NCBI RefSeq assembly: GCF_022664435.1 | Contig: NZ_JAKREU010000008.1 | Coordinates: 62,001-126,000, forward strand | Reading direction: 5' to 3' | From: Sphingomonas panni | GTDB taxonomy: Bacteria > Pseudomonadota > Alphaproteobacteria > Sphingomonadales > Sphingomonadaceae | Length of the DNA: 64,000 nt | Shown here: positions 52,512 to 62,129 of the stretch, one piece after another | How the letters are laid out: every line of letters starts with the position of its first letter | Numbering within the stretch: the first letter of the stretch is position 1 | The notes under the pieces: generated by a model | Databases searched by the model: none | Told to the model about the DNA's origin: nothing | What the model saw: the letters and a program-made list of their open reading frames with translations, nothing else | Translations under genes and position numbers: made by a program

Positions 52512-53714
52512 TCAGACACGCTCCAGCATGAGCGCGATCCCCTGGCCGACGCCGATGCACATGAATGCCATGGCGTAGCGACCACCGGTGCGATGCAGCT
52601 CCTCAACGGCCGTCATCGTAATCCGCGCACCCGACATGCCGAGCGGATGGCCGTACGCAATAGCCCCTCCGTTCCGATTTACGCGCGGATCATCCTGCGC
52701 GATGCCAAGATCACGCAACGTAGCGATGGCCTGACTGGCGAATGCCTCATTCAGCTCGATCACGTCGAGCCGATCAAGGCTAATCCCGGTATTCCTGCTC
52801 AGCTTGCGCGCCGCCTCGATCGGACCGACGCCCATGATCCTTGGCGCGATGCCAGCTGCTGCCATGCCAAGCACACGTGCGCGAGGACGAAGCCCGTTAC
52901 GTGATGCGGCGTCTTCGGAGGCGACGAGCATAGCTGCTGCGCCGTCATTTAGCCCGGAGGCGTTCCCCGCCGTCACCGTACCGTCGTGGCGTACCACCGG
53001 CTTCAGCTTGGCAAGAGCGCCCAGGCTTGACGCGCGCGGATGCTCATCCTGTGAGAAATCGATCGGATCGCCCTTTCGCTGAGGAACGCTGACCGACACG
53101 ATTTCAGCCGCCACACGACCACTAGCGATAGCTGCTGCGGCCTTCTCCTGGCTGGCGAGGGCGAAGCGGTCCTGATCTTCGCGTGATACGCGCCACACGT
53201 CAGCGACGTTCTCGCCGGTTTCGGGCATGGAGTCGACGCCATAGGCGTGACGCATCGCGGGATTGACGAAGCGCCATCCCAGCGTCGTGTCCTCAATCTT
53301 CTGAGAGCGGTCAAAGGCTGAATTAGCCTTGCCGAGCACGTACGGTGCCCTGCTCATGCTCTCGACACCGCCGGCGATTATGAACTGTGCATCCCCGCAG
53401 CGTATCGCCTGCGCCGCGATGCCGACAGCGTTTAGGCCTGAGCCGCAGAGGCGATTGACGGTTGTACCTGGCACGGCTTCAGGCAACCCGGCCAAAAGCA
53501 CGGCCATGCGCGCGACGTTGCGATTGTCCTCTCCCGCTTGGTTGGCACAACCAAGGATCGTGTCGTCAACGGTTTCCCAGTCTACGCCTGCGTTGCGTGC
53601 GGCGAGCTCGCGGATGGGGATGGCCGCGAGGTCGTCGGCGCGGATCGATGACAGGCCGCCATTGAGCTTGCCGATGGGGGTACGGATGGCGTCGCAGATG
53701 AAGGCGTCAGGCAT
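52512..53714 (-). CDS. pcaF: 3-oxoadipyl-CoA thiolase
   Basis: A 400-residue thiolase: nucleophilic Cys in NRLCGSGLNAV (about residue 89), TAGNASGLNDGAAAML, VIELNEAFASQAIA, catalytic His in NGGAIAYGHPLGMSGAR and second Cys in MCIGVGQGIA. It cleaves 3-oxoadipyl-CoA with CoA to succinyl-CoA and acetyl-CoA, the last step of the 3-oxoadipate pathway. Length and start (AIRTPIGKLNGGLSS) match PcaF. Next to pcaD and pcaIJ in one transcription unit. Confidence 0.95.
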   Translation of the reverse strand: MPDAFICDAIRTPIGKLNGGLSSIRADDLAAIPIRELAARNAGVDWETVDDTILGCANQAGEDNRNVARMAVLLAGLPEAVPGTTVNRLCGSGLNAVGIAAQAIRCGDAQFIIAGGVESMSRAPYVLGKANSAFDRSQKIEDTTLGWRFVNPAMRHAYGVDSMPETGENVADVWRVSREDQDRFALASQEKAAAAIASGRVAAEIVSVSVPQRKGDPIDFSQDEHPRASSLGALAKLKPVVRHDGTVTAGNASGLNDGAAAMLVASEDAASRNGLRPRARVLGMAAAGIAPRIMGVGPIEAARKLSRNTGISLDRLDVIELNEAFASQAIATLRDLGIAQDDPRVNRNGGAIAYGHPLGMSGARITMTAVEELHRTGGRYAMAFMCIGVGQGIALMLERV

Positions 53715-53720
53715 GGGACC

Positions 53721-54497
53721 TCAGACGAAGGCGTCGATAATGGCGTCGGCAAGGGCGTTTGGTGCGTCAAGCGGAGCAAGGTGAGCAGCATCGAGCATGA
53801 CATGTTGAGCACCCGAGATGCGTTCGATCAGGTGCTCGCCATGACCGACGAACGGTGTCGAGGTATCGCGGTCCCCCGAGACGACGAGCGTTGGAACGGA
53901 GATTGTTTGCAAGCGATCAGCGATGTCCATGTCACGGATAGCAGCCGCGCACCCGGCATAGCCTGCCGGCTCCATACAGAGCAGGCCACGTCGTACGCTG
54001 GCGGCGATCTCGGGCCTGGCTTGCACAAAGCTTGGCGATAGAAACCGCGACATGGCAAGGTCAGCGATCCCAGCTACGCCTTCCTCCCGCACCTTCTCGA
54101 CCCGAGCCGTCCAGGCGGATCGATCCATCGTTGCCGAGGTGCATATGAGCGCCAAGCCGGTAACTCTTTCCGGCGCGTCCATTGCAAGCTGCATGGCGAT
54201 CATGCCGCCCAGGGACACGCCCGCCACCAATGCGGCTTCAACGTCAGCTGCATCCATAGCCGCTGCCACGTCGCCTGCGAGCATCGACAGCTCATAGTCT
54301 CCTGCCGGGGCATCGGATGCGCCGTGACCACGGGTGTCGATGCGCAAAAGCGAGAACCGATGCCTAAGCGCGGGAATTGCCGCGTCCCACAGGTCCATGT
54401 CGGTCCCAATGGAATTCAGCAGCACCAGCGACGGAGCAGCGGTGTCGCCTTCGACCTTCCAGTAGATGTCAGCGCCTTGCGATCGGATGAAAGGCAT
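53721..54497 (-). CDS. pcaD: 3-oxoadipate enol-lactonase
   Basis: A 258-residue alpha/beta hydrolase: oxyanion region VLLNSIGTDMDLWDAAIPAL, nucleophile Ser95 in GVSLGG, Asp in VVSGDRDTSTP and His in DAAHLAPLDAP. RIDTRGHGASDAP is typical of PcaD. It hydrolyses 3-oxoadipate enol-lactone (made by CatC) to 3-oxoadipate. Its ATG overlaps the pcaJ stop by one base. Confidence 0.94.
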   Translation of the reverse strand: MPFIRSQGADIYWKVEGDTAAPSLVLLNSIGTDMDLWDAAIPALRHRFSLLRIDTRGHGASDAPAGDYELSMLAGDVAAAMDAADVEAALVAGVSLGGMIAMQLAMDAPERVTGLALICTSATMDRSAWTARVEKVREEGVAGIADLAMSRFLSPSFVQARPEIAASVRRGLLCMEPAGYAGCAAAIRDMDIADRLQTISVPTLVVSGDRDTSTPFVGHGEHLIERISGAQHVMLDAAHLAPLDAPNALADAIIDAFV

Positions 54498-55165
54498 CAG
54501 GCAGCGCGCTCTAACGCGGTTTCGTCTGTGAATGATGCATCAGTCTTCGCCCGCACCTCGTCCACGGTGATGCCTGGGGCCAGCTCGATCAGGCGTAATC
54601 CAGGCTTGTCGCATGCGAGAACGGCCAGGTCCGTGATGATCAGATCAACGCACGCCTTGCCGGTGAGCGGCAAGGTGCAGGCCGGCAGTATCTTAGATAC
54701 GCCTGCCTTGTTGGCGTGATCCATGACGACCACAACACGCTTGACGCCGGCGACGAGATCCATCGCGCCGCCCATGCCTTTCACCATCTTGCCCGGGATG
54801 GTCCAGTTCGCGATGTCACCAGTCTCGCTGACCTCCATCGCGCCGAGAACGGCCATGTCGATGTGCCCGCCGCGGATCATCGCAAAGCTGTCCGCCGACG
54901 AGAAGAAGCTGGACGTGGGCAGCGCTGTAATCGTCTGCTTGCCGGCGTTGATGAGATCAGGATCGACCGCATCACGCGTAGGAAATGGGCCAATTCCGAG
55001 CATTCCGTTTTCTGACTGAAGCGTCACGTCAAGACCTTCAGGAACGTAGTTGGCTACCAGCGTCGGTATGCCGATGCCGAGATTGACATAGAACCCGTCT
55101 TGCAGCTCGCGAGCGGCCCTCGCCGCCATCTGTTCGCGGGTCCAGCCCTTCGTATCGCCGGCCAT
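54497..55165 (-). CDS. pcaJ: 3-oxoadipate CoA-transferase, subunit B
   Basis: A 222-residue beta subunit: [18 protein letters not shown] and the active-site Glu52 in [10 protein letters not shown] are diagnostic of family I CoA transferases. With PcaI it moves CoA from succinyl-CoA to 3-oxoadipate. ATG 55165 overlaps the pcaI stop (ATGA); a longer frame to 55267 lies inside pcaI and is not used. Confidence 0.94.
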   Translation of the reverse strand: MAGDTKGWTREQMAARAARELQDGFYVNLGIGIPTLVANYVPEGLDVTLQSENGMLGIGPFPTRDAVDPDLINAGKQTITALPTSSFFSSADSFAMIRGGHIDMAVLGAMEVSETGDIANWTIPGKMVKGMGGAMDLVAGVKRVVVVMDHANKAGVSKILPACTLPLTGKACVDLIITDLAVLACDKPGLRLIELAPGITVDEVRAKTDASFTDETALERAA

Positions 55166-55875
55166 CACGCGTCCTCCTTCTCGCGAACCGTCAGCTTCTC
55201 GATCCGCTTCTCGTTGATGGTCGACAGGACGACCCGGTCGACAAAGATGCCGGGCGTGTGGATGCAATCGGGGTCGAAGCTGCCCGCTTCCACGATCTCC
55301 TCGACCTCCGCCACAGTGACCCGACCCGCTGTCGCCATGTTCGGGTTGAAGTTGCGCGCGGTCTTGCGGAACATGAGGTTGCCCGCCGGGTCCGCCCGCC
55401 AGGCCTTTACGATCGACAGGTCGGATCGCAGCCAGGTCTCGCGGACGTACTCCTCTCCGTCGAAGTTCTCGACGGGCTTGCCCTCCGCCACGACGGTGCC
55501 GACGCCCGTTTTGGTGTAGAATGCCGGGATGCCCGCACCGCCCGCACGAATGCGCTCAGCCAAGGTTCCTTGCGGCGTAAGTTCAAGGTCAAGCTCGCCC
55601 GAGAGGTACTGCTGCTCGAAAAGCTTGTTTTCGCCCACGTACGACGAGATCATCTTCGCGATCTGTCGGGTCTCCAGCAGCATCCAGAGGCCGAAGCCGT
55701 CGGCGCCGGCGTTGTTGGAGATGACGGTCAGCCCCTTCACCCCGCTTGCGCGAATTTCCGGGATCAGGCTTTCGGGATTGCCGGACAGGCCGAAGCCGCC
55801 CGACATGATCGTCATGCCGTCGAAAAGCAGCCCGTCGAGGGCCGCCGCCGGATTGTCGTAGACCTTGTTCTTCAT
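55165..55875 (-). CDS. pcaI: 3-oxoadipate CoA-transferase, subunit A
   Basis: A 236-residue alpha subunit: [22 protein letters not shown], the Gly-rich CoA motif, then [38 protein letters not shown] and [20 protein letters not shown]. It pairs with PcaJ to activate 3-oxoadipate. ATG 55875 chosen; the extension to 56148 is arginine-rich and overlaps benD. The benD stop lies 10 bp upstream. Confidence 0.94.
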   Translation of the reverse strand: MKNKVYDNPAAALDGLLFDGMTIMSGGFGLSGNPESLIPEIRASGVKGLTVISNNAGADGFGLWMLLETRQIAKMISSYVGENKLFEQQYLSGELDLELTPQGTLAERIRAGGAGIPAFYTKTGVGTVVAEGKPVENFDGEEYVRETWLRSDLSIVKAWRADPAGNLMFRKTARNFNPNMATAGRVTVAEVEEIVEAGSFDPDCIHTPGIFVDRVVLSTINEKRIEKLTVREKEDA

Positions 55876-55885
55876 GTCGCTCCGA

Positions 55886-56662
55886 TCAGCCCAGGTCACC
55901 GCCCGCGACGGGCAGGATGGAGCCGGTGATGTACGATGCCTCGTCCGAGGCGAGGAAGAGGATCGGCGCGATCTGCTCATCGAGCGTCGCGTACCGTCCG
56001 AGGAACGTGGACGTCGTGACCTGCTCGACCGCCTCAGCCATCCAGGCCTGCTCACGTGCGTCGTCCCCGTCGGGATTGCGCGGCACCATGCGGGGCGGGG
56101 CCTGCGTTCCGCCCGGCGCCGTAGCAACGACCCGGATGCCGCGGTCACCGTATTCCATCGCCAAGCTTTGGGTCATTGCGTTGATGCCGCCCTTGGCCGC
56201 CGAATAGGGTACCCGTCGGATGCCACGCGTCGCGTTGGACGAGACGTTGACGATCGTACCCACTCCCTGGTGGAGCATGATTGGCAGGACGGCGTGGCAG
56301 CTCCAGAGCGTTGGCATGAGCGATCGCCGGATTTCGGCCTCTATCTGCTGCGGCTCAAACTCGGCGAACGGTCGCATACGGATCGCGCCGCCTACATTGT
56401 TGACGAGGATGTCGACGCGGCCGAACTCGGTTTCGGCCGCGCGCATCGCCGATACGGCACCCTCGCTCGTCTCGAGATCGCAAACAAAGGCGCGCGCGGC
56501 CCTGCCTGCTTCATGTGCGACATCGGCGACAAAGTCGGCGCGATCGACAAGCATGACGGCCGCACCTTCAGCGGCCGCACGTAGCGCAACGCCGCGGCCG
56601 ATGCCCTGCGCCGCGCCCGTCACGACCATCGTCTTGCCACGGAACCGGTCGGCAAAGATCAT
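55886..56662 (-). CDS. benD: cis-1,2-dihydroxybenzoate (benzoate diol) dehydrogenase
   Basis: A 258-residue short-chain dehydrogenase: TGAAQGIGRG cofactor loop, LVNNVGG, and SNATRGIRRVPYSAAKGG with catalytic Tyr and Lys, then a variable C-terminal lid. BenD/XylL oxidises and decarboxylates the benzoate cis-diol to catechol with NAD+. Sequence style and position after benC support the call. Overlaps benC by ATGA. Confidence 0.93.
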   Translation of the reverse strand: MIFADRFRGKTMVVTGAAQGIGRGVALRAAAEGAAVMLVDRADFVADVAHEAGRAARAFVCDLETSEGAVSAMRAAETEFGRVDILVNNVGGAIRMRPFAEFEPQQIEAEIRRSLMPTLWSCHAVLPIMLHQGVGTIVNVSSNATRGIRRVPYSAAKGGINAMTQSLAMEYGDRGIRVVATAPGGTQAPPRMVPRNPDGDDAREQAWMAEAVEQVTTSTFLGRYATLDEQIAPILFLASDEASYITGSILPVAGGDLG

Positions 56663-57690
56663 GCCGCAGCCTTTACCGAACTCTCGCTGGGCGCGAATTT
56701 TTCGTAGTGGAAGTGCTTTGGCTCAACGCCCTTGTCCCGCAGAAAGGTGCGTACAGCCTCGACCATGGGCGGCGGTCCACACAGGTAGATGTCACAGTCA
56801 CCGGCGTTGAGGTGGTCGTCCGAAAGATGCTCGGTGACATAACCCTTGAGGGGATGTCCGCTCTCCGGATCGGCGACGCATACCGCAGAGGTCAGCGTCG
56901 GCAGGCGGGCGGCCAAAGCGTCGATGCGCTCCATCTCGACCATGTCGCCATCTTTGGTCACGCCATAGATCAGGTGAAGCGGCTGCTCGGTGCCCTGATC
57001 AGCAAGGACCTCCAACATCGACAGGATCGGCGCTAGGCCGGTGCCACCGGCGAGGAGTATTGTCGGGCGATCGACGTTTCGCAGAAAGAAGCTGCCCTGC
57101 GGTCCGACAAAGCTCATCCGAGCGCCGGGCTGCGCCTTCTCGCTAAGCCAGCTGCTCATCAGGCCGCCCGGAATGTTGCGGATAAGGAAGCTGGCTTCCG
57201 CCGCGCCAGGTTTGGAGCTGAACGAATAGGAGCGGTGTTGCCCAGTGTCCGGAACCATCAGGTTCACGTACTGGCCCGGGAGGAAGCCTAGAGCGGCGGG
57301 ATCGTCCACCCGCAGCGTGAGGATGATCGTGCTGTCGGAGACCATCTCCACGCTGGCAACTTCGCCGCCATGTATGGCGGGCTTCACCTTGCACGCCGAC
57401 GACGGCACCGGCACTGCGATCACGCAATCGGACGAGACCTGCATCTGGCAGGTCAGGACCATGCCTTCTTCCGCCTCGTCCTCGGTCAGCGCTTCTTCGA
57501 TGTACTCGTCGCCAAGCTCGTAGCTGCCCTGCTCGCAGCGGCACTTGCATGTGCCGCATACGCCGTCCGAACAGTCCATCGGCAGGTTGATCTTCTGGCG
57601 GAACGCGGCGTCGAGCACCTTCTCGCCTGCGTTGCAGTCGATGAAGCGCGTAGCGCCGTCCTCGAAGTTGAGTGCGATACGGTAGCCCAT
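56659..57690 (-). CDS. benC: Benzoate 1,2-dioxygenase electron-transfer component
   Basis: A 343-residue reductase: N-terminal plant-type [2Fe-2S] ferredoxin domain (C40, C45, C48, C81; CSDGVCGTCKC), then an FAD domain (QHRSYSFSSKPGA) and an NAD domain (LLAGGTGLAPILSML, IYLCGPPPMVEA). It passes electrons from NADH to BenAB. The ferredoxin-first domain order is that of BenC/XylZ. It follows benB after 21 bp. Confidence 0.95.
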   Translation of the reverse strand: MGYRIALNFEDGATRFIDCNAGEKVLDAAFRQKINLPMDCSDGVCGTCKCRCEQGSYELGDEYIEEALTEDEAEEGMVLTCQMQVSSDCVIAVPVPSSACKVKPAIHGGEVASVEMVSDSTIILTLRVDDPAALGFLPGQYVNLMVPDTGQHRSYSFSSKPGAAEASFLIRNIPGGLMSSWLSEKAQPGARMSFVGPQGSFFLRNVDRPTILLAGGTGLAPILSMLEVLADQGTEQPLHLIYGVTKDGDMVEMERIDALAARLPTLTSAVCVADPESGHPLKGYVTEHLSDDHLNAGDCDIYLCGPPPMVEAVRTFLRDKGVEPKHFHYEKFAPSESSVKAAA

Positions 57691-57711
57691 GTGATCCTCT
57701 CGAGCCCGGCG

Positions 57712-58200
57712 TCAGATGTGATAAATGTCGATCACCTGGCGGATGTAGTCGTTCTTGAGCACGACCTTCTTGTTGGTAATGACCGGCTGATCACCAGTCG
57801 CGTCGATGGTGTAATAGGATGTCCCGAAGAAGCTCAGCGTCTCCTTGTAGCGGTGACTGAGCGTATGCCAGTTGAACCGTACCTCAAGCACACCGTCTGT
57901 CTCGCTCGTCACCTCAATGTTTGTGACGGCATGGTTCGTACGTGGCTCGGGCATACTTGCTCCCGATCGCTCGGTCTTGATGCGGAAGACGCGATCTTCC
58001 AGCCCATCCCGATTGGGATAGTAGATCAGCGAAATCTCACGCTGAGGGTCTTCGACCAGTTTGTCGTCGTCGTCCCAAGCCGGCATCCAGAACACTGCGT
58101 TGGGCGCGTAGCAGGTCAGCCATTCATCCCACTGCCGATCGTCGAGCAGCCGCGCCTCCCGAAAGAGGAACGCGGCAACCCGGTCATAAGCGAGTGTCAT
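57712..58200 (-). CDS. benB: Benzoate 1,2-dioxygenase, small subunit
   Basis: A 162-residue ring-hydroxylating beta subunit (NTF2-like fold): [33 protein letters not shown] and [21 protein letters not shown] are typical of BenB/XylY. It is a structural partner of BenA. ATG 58200 overlaps the benA stop (ATGA). Confidence 0.94.
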   Translation of the reverse strand: MTLAYDRVAAFLFREARLLDDRQWDEWLTCYAPNAVFWMPAWDDDDKLVEDPQREISLIYYPNRDGLEDRVFRIKTERSGASMPEPRTNHAVTNIEVTSETDGVLEVRFNWHTLSHRYKETLSFFGTSYYTIDATGDQPVITNKKVVLKNDYIRQVIDIYHI

Positions 58201-59585
58201 GCTGCCACCCGCAAACGGTCGACCTGCCGGACAGTGCTGCCGCCGTCGCCACCATCGTCCTTGTCGAGGGCCGCGATCAACGTCTGCGCCCAATATTCGT
58301 GCTGCCGCACGAACAGACCCTCATCCTCGCTGCGATTGCCGCTGAGCGTAGGCTCTAGACCCATCGCCGTGGCGTTCTCATCAGGACCCGCGATCCAGTG
58401 CGTAGCGCCGCGGCTCAGATCATTCCACAAATCGCCTGCGCCTTCGTAGGCGGTCTGGCAGGAGCGGAACTCCTCCAGATCGTCAGGCGTGCCCATCCCA
58501 CTGACGTTGAAGAAGTCCTCGTACTGACGGATGCGAAGCGCCCTTTCGGCGTCCGCCTCGCCTTTCGGCGCGAAGCAGTAGATCGTGACCTCGGTCTTAT
58601 CCACGCTCACCGGACGGATGACCCGGATCTGCGTCGAGAACTGGTCCATCAGATACACATTGGGGTAGAGGCACAGGTTGCGCGTCTGATCGACGATCGG
58701 CTTGGCACGCTCCTCGCCCAGTCGCTCCGCCAGCTCCTCGCGGTGTGCGTATACGGGGCGAACCTCAGGGTTGAGGAGCCGTGTCCACAACAGAATGTGG
58801 CCGTTGTCGAAGCCGTAGACGCCGCCAACGCTCTTCGACCAACCATCGGGGTCGACTGCCTTGGTGGCCTCCTCCTTGCGCCGGCCGGTCGTTGCCGAGT
58901 AATTCCAGTGGACTGCGCTGACGTGATAGCCGTCCGCGCCATTCTCCATCTGAAGCTTCCAGTTGCCGTCGTAGACGTAGGATGAGTTCCCGCGAAGCAC
59001 CTCCAGCCCTTCTGGCGCCTGGTCGACCATCTGGTCGATGATCACGCGGGTCGAGCCAAGCCAATCCTCCAACGACTGCACGTCGGGGTTGATGCTGCCA
59101 AACAGGAAACCGCGGTAGTTCTCGAAACGCGCTACCTTGGTCAGATCGTGCGAACCCTCAGTGTTGAACGCCTCGGGGTAGTCTCCCGTCTTGCCGTCCT
59201 TAACCTTGAGAAGCTTGCCCGCGTTGCTGAACGTCCAACCATGGAACTGGCAGGTGAAGCTGCCCTTGTTGCCATGCTTCTTGCGGCAGAGCATCGCGCC
59301 CCGGTGCGCGCAGGCATTGATGACCGCGTTGAGCTGGCCAGTTTTGTCGCGCGTGATGATGATCGGCTGACGGCCGATGAAGGTCGTGAAATAGTCGTTG
59401 TTCTCCGGTATCTGGCTCTCGTGGGCGAGATAGACCCAGTTCCCCTCGAAGATGTGCTTCATCTCGAGGTCGAACAGGGCCGGATCGGTGAATACGTCGC
59501 GTCGGCAGCGGAATGCGCCCGTGGCGGGATCGTCAACGACCGCGGTTTCGAGGCGTTCGCGGATATTTGCGCGAAGGTCGGTCAT
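58197..59585 (-). CDS. benA: Benzoate 1,2-dioxygenase, large subunit
   Basis: A 462-residue Rieske oxygenase alpha subunit. Rieske ligands C92, H94, C112, H115 (CAHRGAMLC and CQFHGWTF), then the mononuclear iron region [13 protein letters not shown] with its two His ligands. It inserts both atoms of O2 into benzoate to form the cis-diol. It resembles BenA/XylX; substituted benzoates cannot be excluded. It starts 24 bp after catA ends. Confidence 0.95.
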   Translation of the reverse strand: MTDLRANIRERLETAVVDDPATGAFRCRRDVFTDPALFDLEMKHIFEGNWVYLAHESQIPENNDYFTTFIGRQPIIITRDKTGQLNAVINACAHRGAMLCRKKHGNKGSFTCQFHGWTFSNAGKLLKVKDGKTGDYPEAFNTEGSHDLTKVARFENYRGFLFGSINPDVQSLEDWLGSTRVIIDQMVDQAPEGLEVLRGNSSYVYDGNWKLQMENGADGYHVSAVHWNYSATTGRRKEEATKAVDPDGWSKSVGGVYGFDNGHILLWTRLLNPEVRPVYAHREELAERLGEERAKPIVDQTRNLCLYPNVYLMDQFSTQIRVIRPVSVDKTEVTIYCFAPKGEADAERALRIRQYEDFFNVSGMGTPDDLEEFRSCQTAYEGAGDLWNDLSRGATHWIAGPDENATAMGLEPTLSGNRSEDEGLFVRQHEYWAQTLIAALDKDDGGDGGSTVRQVDRLRVAA

Positions 59586-59609
59586 GGTGCTTCTCCTTTG
59601 CGACGAATG

Positions 59610-60503
59610 TCAGGCGACGGCGAGCCGGGCGCGGTTTGAGAAGGCCTCGTCGTCTGCCACCTCAGCGCGCTGCAGCTGGAAATCGAAAGCGATGTGAGCG
59701 CTGTCGCCCTGCCGGTTCGGCACGGGCAGCAGGCCTTCGCGGGTGCCGAAGGCGAAGTCGTCCGCGGCGAAAGGATCGTCACCGAAGTTGATTTGTGTCG
59801 TCAGCTGCCTGTAGCCGGGAGCCTCGATGAAGAAGTGAACGTGGGCAGGGCGATTGCCGTGTCGACCCAAGACCTTCATCAGCTGATCTGACGCACCACC
59901 CGGCGGGACGCTATAGCCGTTCGGCATCTTGGAATGGAACGAGTAGCGCCCATCGTCGCCGAGCTTGATCCGCCGGCGGTTATTGAAGGGCGTCTGTTCG
60001 TGGGTCGGATCGAAGTGCGAGTAGAACCCACGCGAGTCCGCGTGCCAGACGTGAAGTATGGCATTCTTCACCGCCTCCCCGTCAGGTCCCGTGATCTGAC
60101 CTGTCATGTAGAGGGTGGTCGTCTCATCCGGGTCATCCGTCAGATTGGCGTCGTTCTCGACTAGCGGAGCGCCTTCGACGTAAAGGGGGCCTTCGATCGT
60201 ACGCGGTGTGCCGCCGGTCTTGCCCGCCTCCGCATCCTTGGCGTCCATGTACAGGTCGAGGAAATGCTCGATGCCCGTACCGGGCATGAGGAGGCCAAAT
60301 TCTCCGGCAGCCGATTGCAGATAGTTGACCGCACTCCAGACCTCGTTCTCACTGATATCGTGACGGACGATGATCGTCATGGTTGCTTCGACGAGATCGC
60401 GCATGATGGCCTTCACCCGAGGATTGCCGTCGGTTGACGCTGTACCGGCAACGCGGTCGAGCAGGTCCTGGATTGCGGGGGTCTGTACGAAGGAAACGTC
60501 CAT
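59610..60503 (-). CDS. catA: Catechol 1,2-dioxygenase
   Basis: A 297-residue intradiol dioxygenase: N-terminal helical linker region, then the catalytic domain with EGPLYVEGAP, GDGEAVKNAILHVWHADSRGFYSHFD (Tyr ligand region) and RPAHVHFFIEAPGYRQLTTQINF (His ligands). It opens catechol to cis,cis-muconate with Fe(III). ATG 60503 chosen; the longer frame upstream overlaps catC. Placed between catC and benA. Confidence 0.93.
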   Translation of the reverse strand: MDVSFVQTPAIQDLLDRVAGTASTDGNPRVKAIMRDLVEATMTIIVRHDISENEVWSAVNYLQSAAGEFGLLMPGTGIEHFLDLYMDAKDAEAGKTGGTPRTIEGPLYVEGAPLVENDANLTDDPDETTTLYMTGQITGPDGEAVKNAILHVWHADSRGFYSHFDPTHEQTPFNNRRRIKLGDDGRYSFHSKMPNGYSVPPGGASDQLMKVLGRHGNRPAHVHFFIEAPGYRQLTTQINFGDDPFAADDFAFGTREGLLPVPNRQGDSAHIAFDFQLQRAEVADDEAFSNRARLAVA

Positions 60504-60565
60504 GGGGGTCTCTCCTGGAATTCTATCTGGTCGCCGCCTTGGGCGGTCTATCAGTTGCGGCTGCT

Positions 60566-60856
60566 TCAGCGGTCGTCGTCGTGGAGCGATGACGGGTGGC
60601 GGCACAGGGCAGTGACCCGCATCGTCATGAAAGGGTAGAGCGGCAGGCTCATTAGAATGTCATGCAGTTCGGCATTCGAAGCGACATCGAAGATGCTGAC
60701 ATTCGCGTATTGGCCTACGACCCGCCAGATGTGCCGCCATGTGCCCGCACGCTGGAGATCCTGGAACCGCGCCTTTTCGGCAGCTTTGAGGCGGGCGCCT
60801 TCTTCGGCGTCGAAGCCGATCGGTATGTTCACGTCCATCTCTACCTGGAACAACAT
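60566..60856 (-). CDS. catC: Muconolactone isomerase
   Basis: A 96-residue protein with the CatC pattern: MLFQVEMDVNIPIGFDAEEGARLKAAEKAR at the start, TWRHIWRVVGQYANVSIFDVASNAELHDIL, and LPLYPFMTMRVTALCRHPSS. It shifts the double bond of muconolactone to give 3-oxoadipate enol-lactone. It starts 5 bp after catB ends. Confidence 0.96.
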   Translation of the reverse strand: MLFQVEMDVNIPIGFDAEEGARLKAAEKARFQDLQRAGTWRHIWRVVGQYANVSIFDVASNAELHDILMSLPLYPFMTMRVTALCRHPSSLHDDDR

Positions 60857-60861
60857 GGTCG

Positions 60862-62019
60862 TCAGGCCCTCTCTGCAACGACGTGGAGTGTGGGTGCGGT
60901 GCGGTCTCGACGATGGAAAGCCACGCGGTCCTCATCGAGCGCCACACCGAGGCCGGGACCGGTCGGGACCGCGAGCTCGAAGTCGGCGTAGCGAAGCGGT
61001 TCTGCCAGTATGTCCTGGGTAAGCAGCAACGGACCGAACAGCTCTGTGCCCCATGCGAGCGTCGGAAGGGTTGCACACAGATGGGCCGACGCCGCTGTCC
61101 CGACACCGCCTTCAAGCATCGTCCCGCCGTAGAGGCCAACACCGCCGGCATGGGCAATCGTCGCGACAGCATGTGCGGGTAGCAGACCACCCGATTGCGC
61201 GATCTTCACCGCGAAGATGCGGGCGCCCGAGCAGGCGGCAATAGCGAAGGCGTCACAGGGACCATGTAGCGCCTCGTCCGCCATCAGCGGCACGATGTGC
61301 TTAGCCGACAGCCGCGCCATCGATGCGTGCGCATGCCTTGCGACTGGTTGCTCGACGAGGTCGACACCGGCATCTTGCAATAGACGCATACCGAGATCGG
61401 CCTGTGCTTCATCCCAGTTCTGGTTGACGTCGACACGGACGCTGCCGCGGTCACCAACCGCCTTTTTGATGGCAGCGACATGCGAGACGTCGTCGCGGAC
61501 CGATCGCTTGCCGATCTTGAGCTTGAAGATGTTATGCCGGCGAAGATCGAGAACGCGCTCCGCTTCCTCGATGTCGCGCGCGGTGTCACCGCTCGCCAGC
61601 GTCCACGCAACCGGAAGACTGTCGCGGACGCGTCCCCCACCGATCAGCTCGGACACCGGTACTCCCAGGCGCTTGCCTGCCAAATCTAAAAGCGCCGTCT
61701 CCACCGCACACTTAGCGATATGGTTGCCGAAAACGCTTTGCGTCACCTTGGCCATGGCGGCGCCGACTCTAGTCGGGTCGCAGGTCCTGAGCACAGGAGC
61801 GATGTAGCTGTCGATGGCGAGTTTTATACCTTCAGGGCTCTCCTCACCGTAGCTGAGGCCGCCGATCGTCGTGCCTTCACCGATACCTTCTAAACCGTCG
61901 GAGTCGCGCATTCGCACCAGTACGATCGACTGGTGATGCATCGTCGCCATCGCTAGGACATGCGGACGTATCGTCGGAATATCGACGATGAAGGTATCGA
62001 TCTCTGCGATCGTGACCAT
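60862..62019 (-). CDS. catB: Muconate cycloisomerase
   Basis: A 385-residue enolase-superfamily enzyme. Lys in FKLKIGKRS, metal ligands in VRVDVNQNWDEAQA, then VEQPVARHA and MADEALHG, and the C-terminal GGTMLEGGVGTAA loop. It turns cis,cis-muconate into muconolactone, needing Mn/Mg. It is the first gene of the 12-gene catabolic run and is divergent from catR, whose operator lies in the 110-bp gap. Confidence 0.95.
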   Translation of the reverse strand: MVTIAEIDTFIVDIPTIRPHVLAMATMHHQSIVLVRMRDSDGLEGIGEGTTIGGLSYGEESPEGIKLAIDSYIAPVLRTCDPTRVGAAMAKVTQSVFGNHIAKCAVETALLDLAGKRLGVPVSELIGGGRVRDSLPVAWTLASGDTARDIEEAERVLDLRRHNIFKLKIGKRSVRDDVSHVAAIKKAVGDRGSVRVDVNQNWDEAQADLGMRLLQDAGVDLVEQPVARHAHASMARLSAKHIVPLMADEALHGPCDAFAIAACSGARIFAVKIAQSGGLLPAHAVATIAHAGGVGLYGGTMLEGGVGTAASAHLCATLPTLAWGTELFGPLLLTQDILAEPLRYADFELAVPTGPGLGVALDEDRVAFHRRDRTAPTLHVVAERA

Positions 62020-62107
62020 GACCTCTCCACATCCTCAGCTCTACGTTATCCCAGCATAGGTACGTCGGAGGGGCTGGACGCGCAAAGATCAATGTGGTTT
62101 GCTCACG

Positions 62108-62122
62108 ATACTCACAGGGTAT
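62108..62122. promoter_or_regulatory. CatR/BenM operator between catB and catR
   Basis: ATAC-tcacagg-GTAT is an exact match to ATAC-N7-GTAT, the site of BenM/CatM-type LysR activators. It lies about 90 bp before catB and ends 7 bp before the catR start codon. Binding there would both activate catB and hinder catR expression, the usual autorepression. Confidence 0.7.
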
Positions 62123-62129
62123 TCAAGCG

